A stretch of DNA of 64,000 nt from Nitrospirota bacterium (GTDB lineage Bacteria; Nitrospirota; Nitrospiria; SBBL01; JAADHI01), in NCBI GenBank assembly GCA_029261155.1, contig JAJDBW010000047.1, positions 1-64,000 on the forward strand, given 5' to 3'. A program made the position numbers and the translations under genes. The notes beneath the pieces are model-generated. The model did no database searches and had not been told where the DNA came from. It worked only from the letters and a program-made list of their open reading frames with translations. This document shows positions 27,467 to 37,461 of the stretch, in pieces (position 1 is the first letter of the stretch; each line of letters begins with the position of its first letter).

Positions 27467-28123
27467 TTATTCTTCCTTGATTGTTTGCTGTGCCGCGAGT
27501 GTTCTTAGGCGATCTAAGCTTGTCTCGCTAGGAACTTGATCGAGTTGAAGGGAGGAAATGGTTTCTTCGGAATTCAGTTTGAAGGTGCAGGAAGGCGGCG
27601 GGCCGGGCTGACAAGCATAGTGTTGAATCTCCTCATGCTGGATGACCCGCGGTTTCTCAGCGAAGACATAAATGCGTTTATTCGTGAGCAGATAAGACCC
27701 CGGCACGATCGCGAGAAAGAATTCGTCTTTTTCTGGGGGGATGATTTTAAATGCGGTATCGAGTGCGGTCTGCATTGCTTTGTCCGAGAGTAGCAGCTCC
27801 ACCAGCAGGGCGAGCGATCTTTTCCGTGTTTTCAATTCGTATTGATCGTTAAAATCCGAGAGCCGACCCGATTGCCAAGCCCCATAAGAATGCTTCAGGA
27901 AGGCCACGGCCTTCGGGTCTGCAGCGAGGGTGTGGACGCCCATGCCCTGATTAATCTTAAGATTTTTCCGACCCCGAAAAGCGGCGTTGAGACCAATGGC
28001 AATTAACGGAAGGGCCACCATCCAGATCTGCTTTTCTCCAATACCCAGGGCCGAAGAAACGAGCGCCGCGATCCCCAGCAGCAGCCCAATAATCCCCACG
28101 GCAAGATCAATTTTAGGCGTCAT
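27467..28123 (-). CDS. Hypothetical membrane protein
   Basis: Two N-terminal TM segments, soluble C-terminus. Confidence 0.5.
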   Translation of the reverse strand: MTPKIDLAVGIIGLLLGIAALVSSALGIGEKQIWMVALPLIAIGLNAAFRGRKNLKINQGMGVHTLAADPKAVAFLKHSYGAWQSGRLSDFNDQYELKTRKRSLALLVELLLSDKAMQTALDTAFKIIPPEKDEFFLAIVPGSYLLTNKRIYVFAEKPRVIQHEEIQHYACQPGPPPSCTFKLNSEETISSLQLDQVPSETSLDRLRTLAAQQTIKEE

Positions 28124-28321
28124 GTTTTCCTTGTGTGATATTTAAATACGAACCGATATTATGAAAAACGACAAGGGGATTTTAACACAAGCGAAAAAGA
28201 AGATGAACGCCTTGCTCGAAAAAAAAATTAAGTGGTTTTGGAAAATACGAATGGCCGGCGCTAGGCCTAAATGATGAAAGGCCAAAAGCCGCGCGGCGAG
28301 ATGCGCTTGTGCCGTATATCT

Positions 28322-28639
28322 TTAACCTGGCATCTTCATTAACTCAGACACTTCAAGCGAACCGCCAATATCAAGAAAGGGGCAGGCCTTTGCCATCTCC
28401 AATGCCGCCTCCATTGTATCCGCTTCAATAATGGTGTACCCCGACATGGATGTTGTGCTTCCTGTTGTGACCGTCCCATCGGCATTCACGGTGCGTGTAT
28501 CTTTAAAAGGATTGGCGGGACTCACTGCCGCATCGCCCAAAGCGGACAACCATGCTTTATATTTCGCGAAATGTTTCTGACCTTCCTCAGGGCTAGAGGG
28601 CTGATCGCCGCCGAGGTAAGTAATAATGTACTGAGCCAT
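28322..28639 (-). CDS. YCII/DGPF-domain protein
   Basis: AQYIITYLGG...GYTIIEADTMEAALEMAKACPFLDIGGSLEVSELMKM. Confidence 0.75.
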   Translation of the reverse strand: MAQYIITYLGGDQPSSPEEGQKHFAKYKAWLSALGDAAVSPANPFKDTRTVNADGTVTTGSTTSMSGYTIIEADTMEAALEMAKACPFLDIGGSLEVSELMKMPG

Positions 28640-28804
28640 GTGCTGATCTCCTTATCTTAAGAGTTAAATTCGAATGGTCTAGCAAAAATACATAAGCTAA
28701 AAACAATTTTTACGCGTTAAGGGCTTGGGTAGAGCTTTGTGCCCCAGCCTGCATTTGGATGTGGTGGCATGCGCAGCAGGCCCGACCTTACTTGCAAGGT
28801 CTTG

Positions 28805-29191
28805 TTATCCCGCGGCGCCATTGGCTTCTGGCAATTGAACAAATACTGCAGAGAGACCCGCACTCCCGACGACTTCCGTTAGGTGACCCTTTCCGGTTGT
28901 GTCGTCCAACAAAACGAGGCTGCCTGCAGAGAATTTTCGCATTTCCCCATCACACACCGTGACCTGCAGCTGTCCCGATAATTGAAAGTAGAACTGACGT
29001 TTTGGCGTGGGATGCCAATTTCCGCCCCATGCGGGGGGAACGTCGCAGAGGATTACGCGCTCAGCCTCGACGGGTTCGGCAATGTTCAAGGGTGGCGCTG
29101 GGGGCGCAAAATCAACCGGTGCCACCGCTACGGAAACATCCTCGAAGTGCGACTCGCCCGCGGCATCGCAATAAATACGTGTGTAGTTCAC
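28805..29191 (-). CDS. Cupin-fold protein
   Basis: WHPTPKRQFYFQLSGQLQVTVCDGEMRKFSAGSLVLLDDTTGKGHLTEVVG. Confidence 0.75.
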   Translation of the reverse strand: MNYTRIYCDAAGESHFEDVSVAVAPVDFAPPAPPLNIAEPVEAERVILCDVPPAWGGNWHPTPKRQFYFQLSGQLQVTVCDGEMRKFSAGSLVLLDDTTGKGHLTEVVGSAGLSAVFVQLPEANGAAG

Positions 29192-29300
29192 TATTTTCTC
29201 CTATTGCTTCGCTGTGAATCATAGGGTTGTTTAAGATGACCTCGTTTGTGGTTGAGCTGACCGTGCCCGCCCCGAAAAACAGCCTAACACTAAAAAAGTA

Positions 29301-30272
29301 TATGCCTCTTAACAATACTCAGCAATTGGAGTACAATTCAATAAATTCAATTTGTTAGGAGGTAAGTGATGAAGATGGAACAAGTCAGTTTTCTCGAATG
29401 GCAAGAACGTTATGGCAGTGAAACCGCGTGTGTTGATGCCTTGCGCATGATCCGGTGGCCCGAAGGGTTTCAGTGCCCGAAATGTGGACATCATGCAGCG
29501 TCTCTCATTTCTACCCGTCGCCTTCATCAGTGCAGTCAGTGCTTTCATCAGGTTTCCGCAACAGCGGGAACCCTCTTTCATTCGACCAAGCTGCCACTGG
29601 TAAAGTGGTTTTGGACTATCTACCTGGTTGGAGCAGACAAAGGGGGTATTTCGGCCTTGCGCCTCGCTAAGTTTTTGGGTATCTCCTGGTTGACGGCGCA
29701 CCGGATGCTTCGGAAAATCCGAACTGCCATGGGAGATCGGGATCGTGGCTATAAACTGACCGACTTGATTGAGCTTGACGATGCCTATGTCGGTGGAAAA
29801 CGCTCGGGAGGAAAGCGGGGGCGCGGTGCTGAAGGCAAACGGGGCGTACTGCTTGCGGTTGAAAAGCGGGGTTCGGGGCCGGGTTTATGTCGGCACAAGT
29901 CGTTGACTCGATCTCGCAAAAAACAGTGAAACGCTTTGTTGATGAGTGTATCAGCCCCGGTCAAACCGTCCGCACAGATGCTTTTCGGTCTATGAATGTA
30001 ATCGGTCAGACACAGTTTCATGAAAGCCGTGTAACGCCCGGCAAGGAAGCTGGAAAATGGCTGCCTTGGGTACACATCGTCATTAGCAACCTGAAGACTT
30101 TTTTGAACGGCACATTTCATGGTGTTTCCGGGGGCTACTTGCAAGAATACCTTGATGAATGTTGCTATCGTTTTAATCGCAGATTCTGGGAAAATGAACT
30201 CCCATTTCGTTTGCTCAATGCTTGTTTAATCCATAAGCCCCTTCCAATCACTGACTTTCGTTAAGAGGCATA
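29301..30272 (+). mobile_element. IS1595 family (ISXO2-like) insertion sequence, 972 bp, with TIRs and 8-bp TSD
   Basis: TIR TATGCCTCTTAAC (29301-29313) / GTTAAGAGGCATA (30260-30272); flanking repeat aaaaagta at 29293-29300 and 30273-30280. Confidence 0.9.
29366..30264 (+). pseudogene. IS1595-type transposase, frameshifted into 29366-29929 and 29887-30264
   Basis: CPKC...H-CSQC zinc ribbon, ELDDAYVGGKRSGGKRGRG; continuation MSAQVVDSISQKTVKRFV...TDAFRSMN...WLPWVHIVISNLKTFLNGTFHGV in another frame. Confidence 0.8.
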
Positions 30273-30315
30273 AAAAAGTATTACGAGGTCTGGTTGAGCG
30301 AGCGGTTAGTTAGAC

Positions 30316-30978
30316 TCAAGCACCTGAAATACCCATATGTGAATCATTTTTTAGCAGCCAAACATTCTCTTTTGCCGCACATATTCCCTTTAGTCCGTCC
30401 GGTATATTCGTGCTTGAAATGAGCGCGAGATCATAACGATCTCTATAGTGTTGATTCACCTCCTCTTTACTAATTGAAAAAGGAGGGCCTTCCATTAATT
30501 TTTGGTCGTACTCATAGCAAATGAGCAACTGCGGCGCTTTATCCGTAATTTCCGTTAAATGTGCAGTGTATCGATTGCGCATTTCTTTCGGCAGGGCGAC
30601 TTAAGTGGCCCTGTCATAAGTTGCATTGACCGAGCCAAGGATTTTATGAGACAAATGAAAAATATCACCCGCAAATATATCGATATTATTTGCGCTATAG
30701 TGATCGACTTCACTCATTTTTGATATTTTTGGCTCCACCCCAAGCTCTGTAAATAATTGCTCAAGGGCTATTTTGCTCAATTCAGATCCAGCAACGCGAT
30801 AGCCATTGGAAAGTAGCCACCCAATATCAAGCGTTTTACCGCACAGTGGTAAAAACACACGGCTGCCTTTAGCTAAAGATAGTTCATTGAAGTACCTAAC
30901 GAGTAGTGGGTTCGCTTCACTTACGTGGAAAGCAATATTATTGTTTTCCCACCGTTGATGCCAAAAACGAGTATCCAG
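30316..30978 (-). pseudogene. Thiopurine S-methyltransferase-like gene, interrupted by in-frame TAA and lacking an ATG
   Basis: DTRFWHQRWENNNIAFHVSEANPLLVRYF...VFLPLCGKTLDIGWLLSNGYRV...YDRAT*VALPKEMRNRYTAHLTEITDKAPQLLICYEYDQ...AKENVWLL. Confidence 0.8.
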
Positions 30979-31046
30979 AATAGCCTTTTTAGAAGTTTAC
31001 TTGCCCATAAGGGTTCGAGCTAAGTTGCACCCTATTTAGCTCACAG

Positions 31047-31156
31047 GCACAACGACGTTGTGACGGCGAGTGAAAAAGGCGAAGCCGCGAAACGGTATCT
31101 GCTTCAGCGATTGTTCGGCGGCGGATGAAACATCCGATTGCAAGGCATTGTTAGGC
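31047..31156 (-). other. attC-like integron recombination site
   Basis: Ends GCACAAC...GTTAGGC with imperfect inverted arms; the TAA stop of the 31151 CDS lies within GCCTAAC. Confidence 0.6.
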
Positions 31157-31828
31157 GCAAGGGACTGCTTTGATGATGATCGATCCATTTGGAAAGGAGA
31201 TATCTCCCAATTTCCCTTCTCCTTCATCGTAATGTGTAATTAATATTTCACCGAAGCCCTGTGTTCGCATTGCGTCTTCGATTTCCTCGGGCGAGCGAAT
31301 TTGATGGCCCAACTCATGGAAACGTAAGCTTTCGAGAGTGCGCACTGGCCGAATGCCAAAGACGCACCTGCTTTTCGGTTTAAACCAAGGGCGGATGTGT
31401 GTAAGCAGTGCATTTAAGTCATCAATGAAGTAAAGGACATTCACTGCGATCAGCCCATCGATGCTTTCATCCTCTACTCGTGCGTCGTAACAATTTCCAG
31501 AATGAACATCTATTCGGGCAGAGCTCGCGCAGCGCAGGGCTTTCTCTGCGACCTGAGCCATATCATTAGAAATCTCTATACCAAGATAACGCCCCTTGAA
31601 ACCGATTTTTTTTACGAGACCGGAAGACAAAGCGCCATTACCGGGTCCAATCTCGATAATGAATTCTCCCTCATTTGGAGCTAATGCCTCAAGCGTGCGA
31701 GCCGTGATAAATGCGTTGGTGTCATTCATTTTAGTCGCAATTTCGGCCCCCTGTTCTCCGTTTGGATAGGCTAGCTGTGCCACTATATTTTTCAGCTGCT
31801 TCGCTTCCACTTTCTCTCCTAGCGCCAA
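31151..31828 (-). CDS. Class I SAM-dependent methyltransferase
   Basis: EGEFIIEIGPGNGALSSGLVKKIGFKGRYLGIEIS... Confidence 0.8.
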   Translation of the reverse strand: MALGEKVEAKQLKNIVAQLAYPNGEQGAEIATKMNDTNAFITARTLEALAPNEGEFIIEIGPGNGALSSGLVKKIGFKGRYLGIEISNDMAQVAEKALRCASSARIDVHSGNCYDARVEDESIDGLIAVNVLYFIDDLNALLTHIRPWFKPKSRCVFGIRPVRTLESLRFHELGHQIRSPEEIEDAMRTQGFGEILITHYDEGEGKLGDISFPNGSIIIKAVPCA

Positions 31829-31886
31829 ACGTAATGTTGAGGGGCGCGCCGCTTTTGGCGCGTCTCTCTCGTGCGAAATGTTAGGC
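31824..31886 (-). other. attC-like integron recombination site
   Basis: GCCAAAC...GTTAGGC ends, GC-rich internal hairpin GGCGCGCCGCTTTTGGCGCG, adjacent to the stop of the VOC gene. Confidence 0.6.
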
Positions 31887-32342
31887 TGACCTTATAAATT
31901 TCTTGGTATCAGATAAATAGTCATTTGCCATATCAGCCGTGAGGAGCTCAATCATGACGCTATTCTCTATCCAGAACTCAATTACATTGAATCCGCCTCT
32001 CGGCAACTCTAAAGCTTTCCATCCCTGTGTTGCCGCAACCTTGAAAATTTCTTCTCTCGAACGATTGATGGAGATCGTGGCATGTGTCGCGCAGAATCTG
32101 GAGTGTGAAGGGTTGTGCTGAAAATTCGCTTGATCTTCACCTGCATCAGGGTACATCTCCGTACCCGTAGGATATAACTCTATCGCCGAGCCGTGTTCAT
32201 CTCCAAACCAAACAATGTATGAGTTCGGGTAAGGGCCAAACCGGGTAATGGTTCCACCGAAAAGGTCAGCCATCACCTCAGAAACATTTTTGGTATCTTG
32301 AACGGAAATCGAATAGTGATGAATCATATGAGTTGAGTCCAA
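31881..32342 (-). CDS. VOC/glyoxalase-like protein
   Basis: IHHYSISVQDTKNVSEVMADLFGG...GSAIELYPTGTEM...ATHATISI. Confidence 0.65.
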   Translation of the reverse strand: MDSTHMIHHYSISVQDTKNVSEVMADLFGGTITRFGPYPNSYIVWFGDEHGSAIELYPTGTEMYPDAGEDQANFQHNPSHSRFCATHATISINRSREEIFKVAATQGWKALELPRGGFNVIEFWIENSVMIELLTADMANDYLSDTKKFIRSA

Positions 32343-32463
32343 AGAGCGCCTTGTATCACCAGTGCCGCCAACAAACTTGCCGCGGCCGTGCCGCCGCGCT
32401 TCTCGCCATCTGGTGCATACAATTGTTCTGTGATTACTGCTTTATTTTCAATTCGTTACTGGT

Positions 32464-33447
32464 TCAATTTCTTTTTATAGATAAGCTACTATCTAATTCA
32501 TACATCACAATTGCTGTTTGAAAAACCACCCGTCTGCCATCCTCCCAGACTAAAGGCTCATTTTCTTTCTGGCCACCATGCTCCTGCCGTTGCACAATGT
32601 CATTTACTGCTCGCCAAAAGTTCAATAAAGACTCTAATAATTCTTTTTCTGCCTCACCCAACTTGGCCGCCTGTTTTTTTAATACAGCCATAATTCTCCT
32701 GACAGTCTTGGTTATATCTTTATCAACCTCATCTGGTTTGTGTAGTTGAACAAGCGCAGTGGCAAACTCTTGCATCGCTTCTCTACAATTATGGCCAATA
32801 GTAGTAAGTTGTTTTTCTGAATCGCTTGCCCACAACATCTCCTCTGCATCAAACCACCTCTGGTATGCGCTAGGATATTTTTGTTGAAAAACGTCACTAG
32901 ATAAATAACTTTTCATCGTAGACTCAAGGCGTTGTACGGGCTGGCCTTCATGTTCTTTTAATTGTTCGTAATATTTAAAACCTTTTGGGGTTACATCGAA
33001 ATTTGGGGTTCCCTGTGACCCGGAACCTTTAGAGATAAGATTTTCACTAGCAAGGACGTTAAGGTCTCCTAGATAAGCTGGGATTTTGCCATTTAGTAGG
33101 CCTGGATGAATAATATCTGATCCACCCATATACTCGATTGCAGTAAATTTCTGGCGATTTTGATGAGTTAAATTTCTTGAGGCTTCAACTAATAACTTGA
33201 AAAGTTCTTTTTGTTCCGGCTCTAGTAAGATTTGAAATTCAAATTGTTTTTTGAGGTATTCTTCCTCTTTTAATTCGCTATAACGCCTTTCAACAGCTGA
33301 ATAGTATGGATCAGACTTAAAGCGAGCGCATTCATTCATTACAAACTCAAGTTCGTCCTTGGTATAGGACGATATTATGCTTTTATCACCTAATTTGATA
33401 AACCGCTCGAATGCATTAATAATTTTCCATGTCGAATCTTTTAACAT
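32464..33447 (-). CDS. Hypothetical protein
   Basis: 327 aa ORF, no family recognised. Confidence 0.55.
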   Translation of the reverse strand: MLKDSTWKIINAFERFIKLGDKSIISSYTKDELEFVMNECARFKSDPYYSAVERRYSELKEEEYLKKQFEFQILLEPEQKELFKLLVEASRNLTHQNRQKFTAIEYMGGSDIIHPGLLNGKIPAYLGDLNVLASENLISKGSGSQGTPNFDVTPKGFKYYEQLKEHEGQPVQRLESTMKSYLSSDVFQQKYPSAYQRWFDAEEMLWASDSEKQLTTIGHNCREAMQEFATALVQLHKPDEVDKDITKTVRRIMAVLKKQAAKLGEAEKELLESLLNFWRAVNDIVQRQEHGGQKENEPLVWEDGRRVVFQTAIVMYELDSSLSIKRN

Positions 33448-33783
33448 TCCAATTCACATCACTTTTAATAAGGGATCCAGTTTATGATTTAAACACAGAA
33501 CATATACTTTACGGCCCAATTGCCGAATTTAATTACGGGCTTGATTGATGTATAAAGATTTCGATTAAAAATGTCAAAAGCGTGCAGGCTTTATTGGGAA
33601 TAAGGGTTTAATAAAATGTTGTACCTGGGGCGACTGCGAAATGGTTCATTAAGCGAGGGAAGGAAGCCCTAGCTCCATTTCGGGCTAGGCACTGGGATAG
33701 GGCTGGAGCCCTAGAAGGATGGGCTCCTTTTACAGTGTTTTATAAGGGTGTTGATTCAGGAGTAAACATCAGGATGATGATGC

Positions 33784-34716
33784 TTAGCCTTTGCCGTTTC
33801 CTTCGGAATAGATGGCTTCGAGTATGGGGCCGGCGCCTTTTTCCAACAAGGCATCAGCGACGGCTTCCCCGAGTGTGCCCGCTTCTAAATAGGGGGCGGT
33901 TTTGCTTTCTCGGATCACTTGCGTGCCGTCGAGGTTGGCGACGAGTCCTTGCAGGCTGAGCTTGCCATCCGCGAAGGTGGCATGCCCTCCAATGGGCACT
34001 TGGCAACCCCCTTCAAGCTTGGCAAGCAAATCGCGTTCGGCTTTAACGGCGATGGAGGTATTGGAATGATTCAAGGGGAGAACAATTTCTTGGATCTCGG
34101 GATCGAACTTTCGAATTTCGATGCCGAGCGCGCCTTGAGCGATGGCGGGGAGCATCTGATCTGTCGGCAAGTATTCTGTAATGTCGTCCTTTAAACCCAA
34201 GCGATGCAGGCCGGCGGCGGCAAGGATGATGGCATCGAATTCGCCCTTCTTGGCTTTTTGAAGACGCGTATCGAGATTGCCCCGGAGGGCGACGATTTCA
34301 AGATCGGGCCGAAGGGCCAAAAGCTGGGCCTGTCGCCGAAGCGAGCTGGTGCCGACGCGCGCGCCTTTAGGCAACTCGGCCAGCTTTTTTCCATCGTGGC
34401 TAATGAGGGCGTCGCGCGGATCTTCCCGTTCTGGAATGGCGGCGATCATGAGGCCCTTGGGGAGTTCGCTGGGCACGTCTTTCATGCTGTGTACGGCGAG
34501 ATCAATTTTTTCTTCCAGCAGGGCTTCATCGATTTCTTTGACGAAGAGGCCCTTGCCACCCACCTTGGCAAGCGGAACATCTAAAATTTTATCCCCGGTG
34601 GTTTGTATTTGTTTGATCTCGCATTCAATACCTTTGGCCTGCAATTGTTCACGCACCCAATTGGCTTGCCACAGTGCCAGCTTACTTCCTCGACTTCCAA
34701 TCCTAATCATCCTCAT
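33784..34716 (-). CDS. hemC: Porphobilinogen deaminase
   Basis: RIGSRGSKLALWQANWV...VHSMKDVPSELPKGL...RGNLDTRLQKAKKGEFDAIILAAAGL. Confidence 0.95.
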   Translation of the reverse strand: MRMIRIGSRGSKLALWQANWVREQLQAKGIECEIKQIQTTGDKILDVPLAKVGGKGLFVKEIDEALLEEKIDLAVHSMKDVPSELPKGLMIAAIPEREDPRDALISHDGKKLAELPKGARVGTSSLRRQAQLLALRPDLEIVALRGNLDTRLQKAKKGEFDAIILAAAGLHRLGLKDDITEYLPTDQMLPAIAQGALGIEIRKFDPEIQEIVLPLNHSNTSIAVKAERDLLAKLEGGCQVPIGGHATFADGKLSLQGLVANLDGTQVIRESKTAPYLEAGTLGEAVADALLEKGAGPILEAIYSEGNGKG

Positions 34717-34777
34717 CCTTTCCGGTTTTTAAGGGTTGTGGTTGGTGGGAGATTTTCTTTCTTACGCTGATCCCAGT

Positions 34778-36142
34778 TTAATGCGGACTGCCTTGTGATC
34801 GGGCGATTAAGACATCAACCCCGCCTTTTTCTCCGAGCCATATCCGTTTTTCCGTGTCGATGGCGACGGCGTAAACATTTTCATTGGCGAGGCCATGTTG
34901 TGCTGTAAAACGTGTCCATGTTTTTCCGTCGAAGCGCGAGACCCCGTGGTTGGTGCCAAACCAGAGCGCGCCATCGTGCGGATCGACGGTGACATCATAG
35001 ACGATGTTGCCCGCCAAGCCGTCCTCGGTGGTATAGCTTTGCCACTGGCTGCCATCGAAGCGGCTCACCCCGCCGCCCCAGGTGCCGAACCATTTGTTGC
35101 CTGCCGGATCGATGGCCATCGAAAAAACATAATTTTCATTATAGGTTTCGTTGCCGCTAGGGTCCAAGACCGATAGATTGTGCGAATGTTTGTAGGCTTC
35201 TTCGCCTTCACCGAATTGCGTGCCGAATCCGGTATTATCGCTCTTGGAGAGGCGGTGTTTGTTGGGCGCGCCCAAGCCGTCTTGGTGTACCCAGGTTTGC
35301 CATTGGCCATTGGGTGCAAGTCGGCTGACGCCGCCTTCGGTGCCGAACCAAATGGCGCCCTCTGCGTCGATCGCAATGGCATAGACCCAGCGGTCGGCGA
35401 GGCCGTCTCCGGTGTTAAAGTTTTTAAAGTGCTTTCCGTCGAAACGGCTTACGCCGTTCCAAGTGGCGATCCAAGTGGTGCCATCGGCGGCGAAATCGAC
35501 GCCGTAGACCCAAAAATCGGCAAGGCCATCGGAAGGAAGATAGGTCTTCCAATCCTTGCCGTCGAAGCGGCTGATTCCGCCATTGTTGGTGCCGAACCAA
35601 TAGATTCCTTTGGGGTCTTTGTTCATTGTAAAGATGTAGGGGCTCATGAGGCCGTCTTTTGTCGTATAGGTTTGGGTGGCTTGGCCTGATCGGCTTGAGA
35701 CTTGAATGATGCCTTCGGTCGTGCCGACCCAAACGGATTGATCGTCCGAGAGTAGGGAGCGAACATAGCTGCCTTCGCCGGTGCTGAAGCTGCCGCCTAT
35801 GCTGTAATCGGCGTGGCGCACGAGGGTGAGGGGCGGCGGCGTTTCCACCGGAGGGGCACCCGGAGGTTTTGAGGGCACGAGTCTATGGGGCGCTGGGGAT
35901 GGCGCCGTTTTGGGCGGCGGGACAGTGCGGGGCGGTGCTGAACTTTGGGTCTCGCGTGTTTGCGCTTCCCTTTTTTCTGGGGCTTTTTCCGGCCTTCTTT
36001 CGGCTGTTTTTTCTGAAGAGCGTTCTCTTGACGGCGGGCTGATGGGTTGGATGAGACCTTGACCGCAAGCAGTGAGAAAAAATAAAAAGAAAATTGAAAT
36101 GAGCAAAGGCTTGGCGGGCCTTTTCGGACCGATCGTCATCAA
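34778..36142 (-). CDS. Beta-propeller (two-component-regulator propeller-like) lipoprotein
   Basis: FFLTACGQ lipobox; repeats SRFDGKxWxxYxxxDGLAxxxVYxVxxDxxGxxWxGTxxGVSRFDG. Confidence 0.8.
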   Translation of the reverse strand: MMTIGPKRPAKPLLISIFFLFFLTACGQGLIQPISPPSRERSSEKTAERRPEKAPEKREAQTRETQSSAPPRTVPPPKTAPSPAPHRLVPSKPPGAPPVETPPPLTLVRHADYSIGGSFSTGEGSYVRSLLSDDQSVWVGTTEGIIQVSSRSGQATQTYTTKDGLMSPYIFTMNKDPKGIYWFGTNNGGISRFDGKDWKTYLPSDGLADFWVYGVDFAADGTTWIATWNGVSRFDGKHFKNFNTGDGLADRWVYAIAIDAEGAIWFGTEGGVSRLAPNGQWQTWVHQDGLGAPNKHRLSKSDNTGFGTQFGEGEEAYKHSHNLSVLDPSGNETYNENYVFSMAIDPAGNKWFGTWGGGVSRFDGSQWQSYTTEDGLAGNIVYDVTVDPHDGALWFGTNHGVSRFDGKTWTRFTAQHGLANENVYAVAIDTEKRIWLGEKGGVDVLIARSQGSPH

Positions 36143-37443
36143 GGGTTTTTCTCTTCCTCCTTGGCGGGCGAGAGTTCCTCTTTGAGATCGAAGAGTTTTC
36201 GCGTGGCTTCAAGAATCATGTTGCCGTTTGTCGAGTGGACTTCTGCTTTGAGTACGGTGAGGGGTTTGTGCAAGAGCTTGTTCACGATTGAGGCGGTCAG
36301 GCCTTCTAAGGCTTGAAGCTGCGCCGGGCTGAGTTCGCCAAGTTTAGAGGTGATCTTTCCGAGCTCTGCAAGGCGGATACGCTCTGCGCGATCTTTAATG
36401 GCGATGATCATGGGGACGGCATCGAGCGATTTAAACCACCGCGCAAACTGCTCGATCTCTTCGCTAATAATGTCTTCCGCTTTGAGCGCTTCTTTCTTAC
36501 GCGATTCGAGATTGGTTTCAACGGCGACTTGCAAATCGTCAATGTCATAGAGAAAGACATTGTCCAGATCGTTGATCTTGGGGTCGATATTGCGCGGGAC
36601 GGAGATGTCGATAAAAAAGATGGGCCGGTTTTGCCGGAGGGCGATGGCCTTGGCCACCTCTTCGGGCTTGATCAGGTAGTGCGGCGCCCCGGCGGAGCAA
36701 AGCACGATATCCGATTTGATCATCTCCGAGGCGTAGTCTTCGAACTTGATCGGGATGCCCTTGAAGGTTTTGGCCAATTCGAGCGCGCGGTCGTAGCTTC
36801 GGTTGGCGATGGCGATGGATTCGACCCCGCTGTTGACGAAGTGACGCGCGGCCAATTCGGCCATTTCGCCCGCGCCGATTAGGAGCGCGGATTTTTTATC
36901 GAGCCGCCCGAAGATTTTCTTTGCCAATTCCACTGCGGCATAACTGATTGACACGGCGTTCTGGGCGATTTTGGTTTCTGTGCGAATTCGCTTGGCGACC
37001 GAGATGGCTTTTTTAAGCGCCTTCGTTAACACGAGCCCGGTTGTTTTATGGAGCACCGCGTGGTCGAAGGCCTCTTTGATTTGGCCAAGGATCTGCGGTT
37101 CGCCGATAATCATGGAGTCAAGGCTGGAGGCGACCCGGAAGAGATGCCGAATGGCGTTGCTTGAGGCATACATATAAAAACAAGGGTCGAGTGTTTCGAA
37201 GGCGATATCGGGGTGCGATCGGGCGAAAAATTGTTTGACGGCTTGGAAACCTTTGTGGGTTTCCTTAACCACGGCGCAGACCTCCACGCGATTGCATGTG
37301 GAGAGGATGAGTCCCTCTTCAATGCAGGGGTCGGCCGTGAGCGCGCAGAGCGCTTCGCCCATTTTGTCATCCGAGATCGAAAGGCGTTCTCGAATTTCCA
37401 CGGGGGCGGTGCGGTGGTTAATGCCGATTAAAACAATGTTCAT
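36139..37443 (-). CDS. hemA: Glutamyl-tRNA reductase
   Basis: GINHRTAPVEIRERL...LSTCNRVEV...GEPQILGQIKEAF...GAGEMAELAARH. Confidence 0.95.
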   Translation of the reverse strand: MNIVLIGINHRTAPVEIRERLSISDDKMGEALCALTADPCIEEGLILSTCNRVEVCAVVKETHKGFQAVKQFFARSHPDIAFETLDPCFYMYASSNAIRHLFRVASSLDSMIIGEPQILGQIKEAFDHAVLHKTTGLVLTKALKKAISVAKRIRTETKIAQNAVSISYAAVELAKKIFGRLDKKSALLIGAGEMAELAARHFVNSGVESIAIANRSYDRALELAKTFKGIPIKFEDYASEMIKSDIVLCSAGAPHYLIKPEEVAKAIALRQNRPIFFIDISVPRNIDPKINDLDNVFLYDIDDLQVAVETNLESRKKEALKAEDIISEEIEQFARWFKSLDAVPMIIAIKDRAERIRLAELGKITSKLGELSPAQLQALEGLTASIVNKLLHKPLTVLKAEVHSTNGNMILEATRKLFDLKEELSPAKEEEKNP

Positions 37444-37461
37444 AACAACACGTTCCGAGTT

